This document shows positions 19,111 through 26,701 of a stretch of 64,000 nucleotides of DNA, piece by piece; position 1 is the first letter of the stretch; each line of letters begins with the position of its first letter. Source of the stretch: JAMLHH01 sp037189845. GTDB taxonomy: Bacteria; Bacteroidota; Bacteroidia; Chitinophagales; JADIYW01. The position numbers were made by a program, and so were the translations under genes. The stretch lies in assembly GCA_037189845.1 (NCBI GenBank), contig JBBCIS010000004.1, positions 1 to 64,000 of the forward strand, written 5' to 3'. The notes beneath the pieces are model-generated. The model was given only the letters and a program-made list of their open reading frames with translations. It had not been told where the DNA came from and did no database searches.

Positions 19111-20277
19111 TTAAACGATTACCACCTTTAAAGTAGACTGGACAAAATCTGCTTTTTCTCTTGCATCTTCAATCGTATCTCCAACAACAGTGACATGCCC
19201 TAGTTTCCGATGAGGCTTAGAGTCAGCCTTTCCATACATGTGCACATATACACCGGGAAGAGATAATACTTCATCCGTATTAGCCAGTGCATATTCACCA
19301 CTGCCATTCTCCGGTCCTGTCAGATTAATCATTACAGCAGGTTGCCTGAAAGTGGTGTTGCCCAGTGGCAAATCTGTCAATATTCTGAATAACTGATCAA
19401 ATTGTGAAGTATAAGATCCTTCTATTGTGTGATGCGCAGAGTTATGAGGACGGGGAGCTATTTCATTCACCCATAAATTATCTTCAAAATCAAGGAAAAA
19501 CTCTACAGCAAACAATCCTGCACCACCAAATGATTTGACTGTCTGTACTGCCAATTCCTGCGCTTTTTGCTCTAATTCCGCATCTATATCTGCAGGAGTA
19601 AAAAGATATGTAACCAGATTGGAAACCGGATGAAATGCCATATCTACAGAAGGGTACGCAGCTGTGCTTCCGTCCTGTGCTACTGCTACCAGTACTGCCA
19701 GCTCTTTTTTACATGCGACAAATTTTTCTATCATCACAGGACCATCAAAAGGAATGACGGACGGATCTCTTTCTATTGTATCTGAGTCTGTCAGAAAAAC
19801 ACCTTTTCCATCGTAGCCGCCTGTTCTGGATTTTGCAGCAAACTTACCACCTCCCATTGCCTGCATTGCAGAAAGCCATTCAGAGGGTTGGCTGACCAAT
19901 CTAAACGGAGATGTCGGGATCTGGTAAGCAGCATAGAATTCTTTCTGTAATCCTTTATCCTGAATAGTTTTTAAAATGCCGGGAGAAGGTATGATCTTTT
20001 TTCCTGCTGCTTCCAGCTCTACAAGAACATCCGAGTTGATATGCTCGATCTCATATGTAAGCACATCACACTGCTCTGCCAGCTTTCTGATTGCTTGTGC
20101 ATCTTTTAAGCTGCCTTGTATGAAATGATGTGTAAGCTGTCCGGCAGGAGATTCTGAGTCGTCTTCTAAAATCACTACTTTGTTGCCATATCTGGTACTG
20201 TTCTGTAAAAACATTCTACCGAGTTGACCACCACCAATGATTCCAATTACAGGTAATCGGGACGCCTTGTTTTCCAT
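19111..20277 (-). CDS. purK: 5-(carboxyamino)imidazole ribonucleotide synthase
   Basis: 388 residues, ATP-grasp fold. It converts AIR, ATP and bicarbonate to N5-CAIR in purine synthesis. The N-terminal nucleotide-binding Gly-rich loop (IGIIGGGQLGRMF) sits at about 11-23; the grasp domain has Lys-Ser-Arg-Thr-Gly-Gly-Tyr-Asp-Gly-Lys-Gly in the middle, Glu-Phe-Phe-Leu and Asn-Glu-Ile-Ala-Pro-Arg-Pro-His-Asn-Ser-Ala-His-His at about 270-285, the classical PurK signature. The partner PurE is not in the window. The gene starts 16 bp after the stop of the upstream exported EEP protein, so both are probably on one transcript although functionally unrelated. Confidence 0.95.
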   Translation of the reverse strand: MENKASRLPVIGIIGGGQLGRMFLQNSTRYGNKVVILEDDSESPAGQLTHHFIQGSLKDAQAIRKLAEQCDVLTYEIEHINSDVLVELEAAGKKIIPSPGILKTIQDKGLQKEFYAAYQIPTSPFRLVSQPSEWLSAMQAMGGGKFAAKSRTGGYDGKGVFLTDSDTIERDPSVIPFDGPVMIEKFVACKKELAVLVAVAQDGSTAAYPSVDMAFHPVSNLVTYLFTPADIDAELEQKAQELAVQTVKSFGGAGLFAVEFFLDFEDNLWVNEIAPRPHNSAHHTIEGSYTSQFDQLFRILTDLPLGNTTFRQPAVMINLTGPENGSGEYALANTDEVLSLPGVYVHMYGKADSKPHRKLGHVTVVGDTIEDAREKADFVQSTLKVVIV

Positions 20278-20293
20278 GGCGCAAAAATAAGCA

Positions 20294-21196
20294 CTAAGGC
20301 TTATAGTAGATCAATAATTCTACAGGATTATGGTCTGCAAGTGATTTTCTTTTCTTAGACCATATTTTTTCTATCAAAGGTACTCTTCTGCTAAAGTTTT
20401 TTATCTTCAGCTTTTCCGGTCTGAAATACACATAGTCTATTACTCCCCTGGATTTTCCGTCTCCAAGGTCATTGAGTGTAAAATCATAGGTATATTTCTG
20501 TTCTCCCTCCAGTTCATAGTCTTCCATTTCCAGAATAGTCAGCATACTATCCAACCCGCTGTCTTCCAATTTATCTATATTAAAATCTCCTGCAACAATC
20601 AGCGGAATATTCGGCTCATGGTAAACATCTATCAGCTCATTTTTAATTTGTCTGACCTGGCTGGCTCTGACTCCAAGAGAACCTCCGGCATTCAAATGCG
20701 TACCTACTATATGAAACTTCTGACCGTCTTTATCCATTTCTACCATCAAAGCACCTTTGCGGGCCATTTTATTATCAAAGCCAAATTTTTGTTTGAACCT
20801 CACTTTGCCAAGCTCTTTGATAGGATATTTTGATAGCATCCAGATACCACTGGAAGTTTTCAATGAAAACATTTTACGGAAGGCAGGTCCGTTTTCATGA
20901 GGATAAATATCCTTTAGTCTTTGCTTGATCATCCTTCTTGCACCTGCATGAAATGCTTCCTGAAGCACCAGGATATCATATTCAGAAGTAGCAAGCTTTT
21001 CACCGATAGCTCTTGCTCTTTTGCGCTTGCCTGTAATTTTCACTACAGGGGGTAGCATATAGATATTCCATGAAAGCAGCTTCAGACTATCTGTTCTATC
21101 ATTCGGGTCTAATACAGTTTGGGCAGTTTGCGCAGAAGCATTTTCAGGAAATACAAATAATACAGCAAAAAACAGGACAATAAAATATCTGATCAT
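20294..21196 (-). CDS. Exported EEP-family phosphodiesterase (neutral sphingomyelinase-like)
   Basis: 300 residues with a signal peptide (cut after Ala-Ser-Ala-Gln, about 23). All core EEP motifs are present in order: Leu-Ser-Trp-Asn-Ile-Tyr-Met (Asn), Val-Leu-Gln-Glu-Ala-Phe (Glu, Mg2+ ligand), Gly-Thr-His-Leu-Asn-Ala-Gly, Ala-Gly-Asp-Phe-Asn-Ile-Asp, and the terminal Ala-Asp-His-Asn-Pro-Val (Asp-His pair). The 'NIYMLP' and 'GTHLNAG' forms and the small size are those of secreted sphingomyelinase C-type enzymes, so a phospholipid or phosphodiester substrate is more likely than DNA. Probably periplasmic or secreted. Encoded upstream of purK in one transcription unit. Confidence 0.85.
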   Translation of the reverse strand: MIRYFIVLFFAVLFVFPENASAQTAQTVLDPNDRTDSLKLLSWNIYMLPPVVKITGKRKRARAIGEKLATSEYDILVLQEAFHAGARRMIKQRLKDIYPHENGPAFRKMFSLKTSSGIWMLSKYPIKELGKVRFKQKFGFDNKMARKGALMVEMDKDGQKFHIVGTHLNAGGSLGVRASQVRQIKNELIDVYHEPNIPLIVAGDFNIDKLEDSGLDSMLTILEMEDYELEGEQKYTYDFTLNDLGDGKSRGVIDYVYFRPEKLKIKNFSRRVPLIEKIWSKKRKSLADHNPVELLIYYKP

Positions 21197-21293
21197 GATT
21201 CAAAGATTGTTATTAAAGCTAACAATCAAAATCGAATATACCAAAAAATAGTTAGAAAATTTCGCTATTTTCCTACTATTTAACAGTTAGTTA

Positions 21294-22049
21294 TTAATAT
21301 TGAAACTTGTATCCGATACCTCTCACAGTATAGATATGCTCTTTGCCTAGTTTTTTTCGTAACTTCTTGATATGTGTATCTATATTTCTATCTCCCACAA
21401 TGATATCATCACCCCAGATTTTAGCGAGGATATTATTTCGTCTGAATACTTTACCAGGTTTGGAAGTTAAAAGCAGTAGCAGCTGAAATTCCTTTTTAGA
21501 TACTTTCAGATTCTGTCCTTTTTTATAGATCATCACCTGCTCTTCATCTATTTCAATATTACCAAATTTTCTGACCTGACCACTCGTTTCTGCTATTTCG
21601 TAGCATCTTCTCAACCACGCATTCATCTTTGCCAGTAAAATTCTGCTTCTGGCCGGGCGAATCACAAAATCATCAGCTCCTGCTTCATAGGCTGCTAATT
21701 GCGTAAAATCTTCGTTTTCGTCAGAAATAAAAACTATTGGCAAAACCTGTGTTGAAGTATCAGATTTCAGCTCCCAGCAGATTTCGATTCCGTCCAGCTC
21801 CTCAATATTTACATCCAGGATCAAAAGATGCGGTTTTTCTTTCTTCACCATCTTAAGCAAATCCTTTCCCGAAGAAGATGTGGAAATTTTAAAGTTTCCT
21901 TTCCTTAATGCATATTGAGTCTGTTCAACAAAGACCGGATTTTTCGAGCCTATCAGTAAATGATATACTCCGGAAACCGCTTCTTCGGTAGGAATAATTT
22001 CCTGATTTTCATTTTGAGGCTGCTCATCCAGGACATTTAATTCTTCCAT
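21294..22049 (-). CDS. OmpR/PhoB-type response regulator with degenerate receiver domain
   Basis: 251 residues from the ATG at 22049. An upstream in-frame ATG (22079) would overlap a TTTCTTTGT promoter-like box, so I prefer the downstream start. The C-terminal winged helix (about 155-251) is intact: Lys-Glu-Phe-Gln-Leu-Leu, Arg-Arg-Asn-Asn-Ile-Leu, Arg-Asn-Ile-Asp-Thr-His-Ile, Arg-Gly-Ile-Gly-Tyr. The receiver keeps the phospho-acceptor position (Asp79 in ILDVN) but the acidic pair that binds Mg2+ is Gly34-Ser35, and the conserved Lys of the last strand is Arg (DDFVIRPA). Phosphorylation may therefore be impaired. No kinase gene is adjacent. Targets unknown. Confidence 0.9.
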   Translation of the reverse strand: MEELNVLDEQPQNENQEIIPTEEAVSGVYHLLIGSKNPVFVEQTQYALRKGNFKISTSSSGKDLLKMVKKEKPHLLILDVNIEELDGIEICWELKSDTSTQVLPIVFISDENEDFTQLAAYEAGADDFVIRPARSRILLAKMNAWLRRCYEIAETSGQVRKFGNIEIDEEQVMIYKKGQNLKVSKKEFQLLLLLTSKPGKVFRRNNILAKIWGDDIIVGDRNIDTHIKKLRKKLGKEHIYTVRGIGYKFQY

Positions 22050-22146
22050 ACGAATTACTTTGTTACAAAGAAACGACATTAAAACCGGGACTTTGTTCAA
22101 ACCCCTCAAAGTTCTTTATAAATTCACCAAAAGTACACAAAACGAA

Positions 22147-23412
22147 TTATTTGCTAATAAAGAGCTTTTGTTGTGCTAATACCTCTTTATTACTACCCAA
22201 TGCTTCTACTATGAACAGGCTGTTTCTGTTTGGGATCTCACTCAGATCTATATAATATGAAAATTGCTCTACTCTTCTTTCGAGCACTACCCTACCCATT
22301 AAATCAATGACTCTGATCCTTTTGATCAGATTTATATCAAACTTCTGATCTCCCAGGATAATATAGCCGGATGCCGGATTGGGATACATGCTAAGCTCAT
22401 TAACAACCTTTGGCTGAATTGTTTCAATATTAACCCTGCCCGGATTGCAAGTCAACAGGCTAAACATAAATTTCGACATGTAATACATGGTGCTGTCAAA
22501 GTTCTGCTGTACAATCCGCCCGTCTCTCCAATAAGGCACATGACCTCTGCCATCCACTCTGTAATTCATATTATAGATGCCTATTAAATCCATTTGCTTT
22601 GAAATCACATTTGATCCCATCATCACAGGCATCGTAAGTATATTATACGGTCTACCGTAGTAGCTTGACAAAATAATATCATTTTTATACTGGATATTCA
22701 ATAATGGAATATTTTTATTGTTATTGACAAAGGTTTTATCCAGCATACATCCGGCTATATTAATGACACCTTTTACTTTTGTAGAATAACCTTCATTACC
22801 ACTATTTCCTTCCAAACCTCCTAAATCATTGATGAACCTTGTTACAAGAAAGTCTGCTTCACTGATATCATCCAGGTAAGCTGTTTGTAATGCTGTAATT
22901 GCTCCGGCAGATAATCCGCCCAGAAAGATCTGATTAGTATCAATTCTGTAAGGATTTCCCTGCTCTTTTGCCTGCTTATAAAAGAATCTGATAGCAGCCC
23001 TGGCATCATGTGCAGCTCTGATGGTAGCTTTAAACATCAGCTCACTAAATACCAGCGCCAGATAATTATCTTCAGTCCTGTAACCTACAGCTGCTACGGT
23101 GTAACCTCTTTTTGCAAGTCCCTGACACGGAAGCACCGTTTCCTGAAAACTCTTACTCCCATCTAAAAATGATCCACCATGCAGAAAAATTAAAAGCGGT
23201 CTTAATTTCAATGTATCTCCTGCCGGTTCGTAAAAATCCAAGTAAAGATTCTGGACTTTATTCTGACTACTTACAGCTTGCCCGTAACGAATATCTTTGC
23301 GCACCTGAGATTCAAATAATATTTCATCCTGATACCTTGCCCCACACTGAGCTTTTAACTCAATTGAAGCAAAGTTCAATATGGCAATAATTATAAGAAA
23401 GGTGCGTGCCAT
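22147..23412 (-). CDS. Secreted alpha/beta-hydrolase (esterase) with type IX sorting domain
   Basis: 421 residues. Signal peptide to about 21 (Ile-Glu-Leu-Lys-Ala-Gln). The catalytic domain has the oxyanion motif Leu-His-Gly-Gly-Ser-Phe, a nucleophile elbow Gly-Leu-Ser-Ala-Gly (Ser in Gly-Gly-Leu-Ser-Ala-Gly) and a late Gly-Arg-Gly-His-Val-Pro that offers the catalytic His; this is the carboxylesterase/HSL-like type. The last 80 residues begin Met-Tyr-Pro-Asn-Pro-Ala-Ser-Gly-Tyr and follow the type A T9SS C-terminal pattern, so the enzyme is sent across the outer membrane by the type IX system. Substrate unknown (an ester or an acetylated polymer). Divergent from the peroxidase gene. Confidence 0.9.
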   Translation of the reverse strand: MARTFLIIIAILNFASIELKAQCGARYQDEILFESQVRKDIRYGQAVSSQNKVQNLYLDFYEPAGDTLKLRPLLIFLHGGSFLDGSKSFQETVLPCQGLAKRGYTVAAVGYRTEDNYLALVFSELMFKATIRAAHDARAAIRFFYKQAKEQGNPYRIDTNQIFLGGLSAGAITALQTAYLDDISEADFLVTRFINDLGGLEGNSGNEGYSTKVKGVINIAGCMLDKTFVNNNKNIPLLNIQYKNDIILSSYYGRPYNILTMPVMMGSNVISKQMDLIGIYNMNYRVDGRGHVPYWRDGRIVQQNFDSTMYYMSKFMFSLLTCNPGRVNIETIQPKVVNELSMYPNPASGYIILGDQKFDINLIKRIRVIDLMGRVVLERRVEQFSYYIDLSEIPNRNSLFIVEALGSNKEVLAQQKLFISK

Positions 23413-23467
23413 GAATTAAGTCAGAAATAATTAATTTTAATAAGTTTCCACAATTCAATATAAAAGT

Positions 23468-24061
23468 ATGAATAAAATTACATTAATCCTTTTCCTTTGT
23501 TGCATTATTAATATAGGTTGCAACGATAAAATTGTCAGCAAATCAGATATTGCAGCAAAAAGCGCTACGGAGAGTAAGCAGTCCGTTTATGACTTCGAAG
23601 TAGATGATATTGACGGCAACAAAGTTTCTCTTTCAAAGTACAAAAATCAGGTTATGCTGATTGTCAATACAGCCAGTGAATGCGGCCTGACACCTCAATA
23701 TAAAGATTTGCAGGAATTGTATGATAAATACAAGGATAAAGACTTTGTTATTTTAGGATTTCCGGCAAATAATTTCATGGGACAGGAGCCCGGAAACAAT
23801 ACACAAATCAAGCAGTTTTGCGAAGCTAATTTTGGTGTCACTTTTCCAATGTTTTCAAAAATCTCCGTCAAAGGGAATGACATAGCACCTTTATATAAGT
23901 ATTTAACATCTAAAGATTTAAATGGTGTGCTGGATGCATCGGTCAGCTGGAATTTTCAAAAGTTTCTTATTGACAAGAACGGAAATATCGTGGCAAGCTT
24001 TAGTCCCAAAACCACTGTTAAAGAAGAGAAATTTATCAACATTTTAGAAGAATTGCTATAG
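23468..24061 (+). CDS. Glutathione peroxidase-family peroxidase, lipoprotein
   Basis: 197 residues. A lipoprotein signal ends in Ile-Asn-Ile-Gly-Cys18, so the enzyme is membrane-anchored in the periplasm or on the outer membrane. The peroxidatic cysteine is Cys72 in Asn-Thr-Ala-Ser-Glu-Cys-Gly-Leu-Thr, and the rest of the active site (Phe-Pro-Ala-Asn-Asn-Phe-Met-Gly-Gln-Glu-Pro-Gly and Trp-Asn-Phe-Gln-Lys-Phe-Leu) is intact. Cys replaces selenocysteine as usual in bacteria. Such enzymes usually take electrons from thioredoxin rather than glutathione. It reduces hydrogen or lipid peroxides in the envelope. Confidence 0.93.
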   Translation: MNKITLILFLCCIINIGCNDKIVSKSDIAAKSATESKQSVYDFEVDDIDGNKVSLSKYKNQVMLIVNTASECGLTPQYKDLQELYDKYKDKDFVILGFPANNFMGQEPGNNTQIKQFCEANFGVTFPMFSKISVKGNDIAPLYKYLTSKDLNGVLDASVSWNFQKFLIDKNGNIVASFSPKTTVKEEKFINILEELL

Positions 24062-24129
24062 TATTCTGATTTTGTTAAATTGTTCTTTTATCTTAGATTT
24101 TACACTTTTGGTTTCTAATACGCAGAGCT

Positions 24130-24954
24130 TTGGTCAAATTCATCAAATGGTTAAAGATTATTATAGGCATCATTCTGGGTGTACACTTCTTTATATTCAT
24201 TGCTCTGATATTCCAGGAACCGCTACTGTTCCGGTCCAAATCAGTTTCGGATAATTATAAGTTCAAGATCTTGGTACCTCATAAAGAGTATATCTGGACA
24301 GATACTGCTGCAGAAAATCCGAGGCAGATCTATAATGCCATATATACACCCAGAAAAAAAGCAAACGGGTATATTTTCTACCTGCACGGTACTTCCAACA
24401 ATGTGGAATATCACACACAGTTTGTTCCTTACTATACGGACAGGGATTATGAGGTCTGGATGATGGACTACTCAGGATTTGGGAAAAGCCGCGGTGACAG
24501 AAATGAGAATAATCTGTATGAAGATGCCTCTATGATGTTTGATACTTTTGCCCATCAGTACCAGCTGGATGCTAAAGATATTATCATTGTAGGTAAAGAC
24601 CTGGGAACCGGTATAGCATCAAAGCTTGCTGCCGAAAAAAATACGGCAAAGCTTGTTCTGATTTCTCCTTATAATGATCTGGTCAGCTTATACAAAGATT
24701 ATATTCCATGGTTCCCTTTTCAGCTGTTTCTCAACTATTCACTCCCTAATGACCAGCACCTGAAGGCATACAAAGGCGAAACAGGAATCTTCTTCGGCTC
24801 TAACGCCATGTTTATTCCATACAGGAATGCCAGAAGACTTCAAAGCACTTTAAAGCCCGGTGATGAGTTCCACGAGTACAGTGAGAAATTATCTTTTAAT
24901 GTAGTCGACGAAAAAAATTTCCAGGACGATCTTTCACTTTTTTTAAAAAAATAG
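24130..24954 (+). CDS. Membrane-anchored alpha/beta-hydrolase-fold protein lacking the catalytic triad
   Basis: 274 residues from TTG 24130; the next in-frame ATG is about 120 codons later, so TTG is the only start that keeps the N-terminal membrane helix (residues about 8-28). The fold resembles the BEM46/ABHD17-like hydrolases: Phe-Tyr-Leu-His-Gly-Thr then Asp-Tyr-Ser-Gly-Phe-Gly-Lys-Ser. The nucleophile elbow, normally Gly-Arg-Ser-Leu-Gly-Thr-Gly, reads Gly-Lys-Asp157-Leu-Gly-Thr-Gly. The acid loop (normally His-Gly-Thr-x-Asp) reads Phe-Gly-Ser-Asn-Ala, and the C-terminal His (normally Gly-x-His-Asn-Asp) is missing. A non-enzymatic role is likely. It follows the peroxidase gene by 68 bp. 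Confidence 0.82.
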   Translation: MVKFIKWLKIIIGIILGVHFFIFIALIFQEPLLFRSKSVSDNYKFKILVPHKEYIWTDTAAENPRQIYNAIYTPRKKANGYIFYLHGTSNNVEYHTQFVPYYTDRDYEVWMMDYSGFGKSRGDRNENNLYEDASMMFDTFAHQYQLDAKDIIIVGKDLGTGIASKLAAEKNTAKLVLISPYNDLVSLYKDYIPWFPFQLFLNYSLPNDQHLKAYKGETGIFFGSNAMFIPYRNARRLQSTLKPGDEFHEYSEKLSFNVVDEKNFQDDLSLFLKK

Positions 24955-25111
24955 CAGAAAAGCTAATGCAATCTATAAAGTAGTTTAGAGGAAAAGGAAG
25001 TATTACGACAACGATTCAGCCATGTATTCCTTCTGCCATTTTCTTTAATGAACTCTAACAGCCACAAGGCAGAAAAGCCACTTCATCCAGTTTTAAAAAC
25101 AACTTTTCATT

Positions 25112-26095
25112 ATGGAAAACGGTATTCAGGAAAATGCGCTACAGACCCGTCTTAACGGATTGCTGGATCGTAGTATTACAACCCGGGAATTGATCTTTTT
25201 ACTCGCAGTAGTATTTTGTCTTTCCCCTATGATCACTCCTCCTATAGCATTGCTGATGGGGTTAATTATTGCACAGTTCATAGGACATCCCTATCTGCAT
25301 CTTAACCATAAAGCCACTCATATACTTCTACAGGTTTCAGTAGTTGGATTAGGTTTCGGAATGAATGTGGATACTGCGTTAAAAGCAGGTAAAGATGGTG
25401 TGCTGTTTACTGTTTTTTCTATTATCGGGACACTCGTGATCGGGCTTTTTATGGGCAAAATTCTGAAAATAGACAAAAAGACGTCTTATCTCATTTCTAC
25501 CGGGACAGCTGTTTGCGGAGGCAGTGCGATTGCTGCGGTATCGCCCGTAATAAAAGCTGAAGAGAAACAGATCTCCGTAGCACTGGGAACTATTTTCATC
25601 CTCAATTCTATTGCGTTGTTTTTGTTCCCTGTCATCGGGCACGCATTGCACCTGTCGCAAACACAGTTTGGGTTGTGGAGCGCTATTGCCATTCATGACA
25701 CCAGCTCTGTAGTAGGTGCTGCCAGTAAATATGGTACTCAGGCCCTGGAAATTGCCACCACTGTAAAACTTGCTCGTGCGCTCTGGATCATACCTGTTGC
25801 TTTTCTGTCCACCTTCCTGTTTAAGACTAAAGGCAGCAAGGTAAAGATACCCTGGTTTATCGGTTTGTTTGTGCTGGCGATCATTATAAACACTTATGTT
25901 CCGGCTATACAGGCCTATAGTCACTATCTTACTGATATTGCGAAAGCGGGCTTAACACTGACATTGTTCCTGATAGGCTGTGGCTTAAACCGGAAGCTCT
26001 TACTAAGTGTAGGTTTTCGTCCTTTAATTCAGGGTGTAGTGCTTTGGGCACTGATTTCTGTAGCAGCACTATGGGCAGTGACAACTTTAGCATAA
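25112..26095 (+). CDS. yeiH: YeiH-family (UPF0324) putative anion/sulfate exporter
   Basis: 327 residues with about ten membrane segments. The family fingerprint is present: a long N-terminal half ending in Gly-Thr-Ala-Val-Cys-Gly-Gly-Ser-Ala-Ile-Ala-Ala-Val-Ser-Pro-Val (about 131-146), then Ile-His-Asp-Thr-Ser-Ser-Val-Val-Gly-Ala-Ala, and a C-terminal Lys-Ala-Gly-Leu-Thr-Leu-Thr-Leu-Phe-Leu-Ile-Gly. Some YeiH proteins are called sulfate exporters; the substrate is not settled. It stands alone, with 157 bp of upstream sequence and no recognisable regulator next to it. Confidence 0.88.
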   Translation: MENGIQENALQTRLNGLLDRSITTRELIFLLAVVFCLSPMITPPIALLMGLIIAQFIGHPYLHLNHKATHILLQVSVVGLGFGMNVDTALKAGKDGVLFTVFSIIGTLVIGLFMGKILKIDKKTSYLISTGTAVCGGSAIAAVSPVIKAEEKQISVALGTIFILNSIALFLFPVIGHALHLSQTQFGLWSAIAIHDTSSVVGAASKYGTQALEIATTVKLARALWIIPVAFLSTFLFKTKGSKVKIPWFIGLFVLAIIINTYVPAIQAYSHYLTDIAKAGLTLTLFLIGCGLNRKLLLSVGFRPLIQGVVLWALISVAALWAVTTLA

Positions 26096-26202
26096 AATGA
26101 AAATTTATCGCTGCTAAAAAAAATTGTTATAAATTTTATGGAATTATAACTGTTGATGCATCTTATAGGTGTATTTGATTCATTTTTTAAAATTTTATCA
26201 TC

Positions 26203-26571
26203 ATGAACACAGTTAAAAATTTCGTACAATTAGTTGGAAACCTTGGAAGAAAACCGGAAGTCAGACATTTAGAAAGTGGAAAATCTGTGGCTAAATTCAG
26301 CCTCGCAACTTCAGATTACTTTATCAGCAAAACAGGAGAAAAAGTCCAGGATACGCAATGGCACAATGTTATTGCATGGAGCAAGAATGCTCATTTTGCC
26401 GAGAAGGAACTGGATAAAGGTGTAGAAGTTGCCATTAAAGGCAGAATAGTTTATAAAATGTATGATGATAAAAACGGCATCAGACGAACTATCACAGAAA
26501 TAGTTGCAGAAGAAATTGAATTAGTACCCAAACATTCAATTGCTGCTACTCAGGAAACCACGACTGCCTGA
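26203..26571 (+). CDS. ssb: Single-stranded DNA-binding protein (short, tail-less)
   Basis: 122 residues, one OB fold. The N-terminal Asn-x-Val-Gln-Leu-Val-Gly-Asn-Leu-Gly and Val-Ala-Lys-Phe-Ser-Leu-Ala-Thr are typical SSB strands, and Val-Ala-Ile-Lys-Gly-Arg-Ile fits the L45 strand. It stops soon after the OB fold with a Gln/Thr-rich end and lacks the Gly/Pro-rich linker and acidic tip (DDDIPF type) that recruits partner proteins, so it may be a secondary SSB. It lies alone, followed by a terminator. Confidence 0.9.
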   Translation: MNTVKNFVQLVGNLGRKPEVRHLESGKSVAKFSLATSDYFISKTGEKVQDTQWHNVIAWSKNAHFAEKELDKGVEVAIKGRIVYKMYDDKNGIRRTITEIVAEEIELVPKHSIAATQETTTA

Positions 26572-26596
26572 TATATATCCCTTAACCTCAAAGATG

Positions 26597-26630
26597 TGAG
26601 CAGAAATTAAAGTTTCTGCTCATTTTTGTT
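26597..26630 (+). terminator. Terminator of ssb
   Basis: Perfect 10-bp stem TGAGCAGAAA / TTTCTGCTCA with a 6-nt loop, followed by TTTTTG, 25 bp after the ssb stop. Confidence 0.88.
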
Positions 26631-26647
26631 TCAGGAGGCCTCAAAAC

Positions 26648-26681
26648 AAAAGCTCCGGAGCTGTATAGGTCCGGAGCTTTT
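26648..26681. terminator. Bidirectional terminator between ssb and the DUF5689 gene
   Basis: 12-bp stem AAAAGCTCCGGA / TCCGGAGCTTTT with a 10-nt loop. The A-run on one side and T-run on the other let it work in both directions; it sits 20 bp after the stop of the minus-strand DUF5689 gene. Confidence 0.88.
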
Positions 26682-26701
26682 ATATTCAGAAAGAATTTTT
26701 A

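Noticed and set aside
25379..25924. 181-codon minus-strand ORF within the YeiH-like gene
   Set aside because: Antisense shadow of a strong membrane protein gene; the predicted peptide is basic and has no fold-like features.
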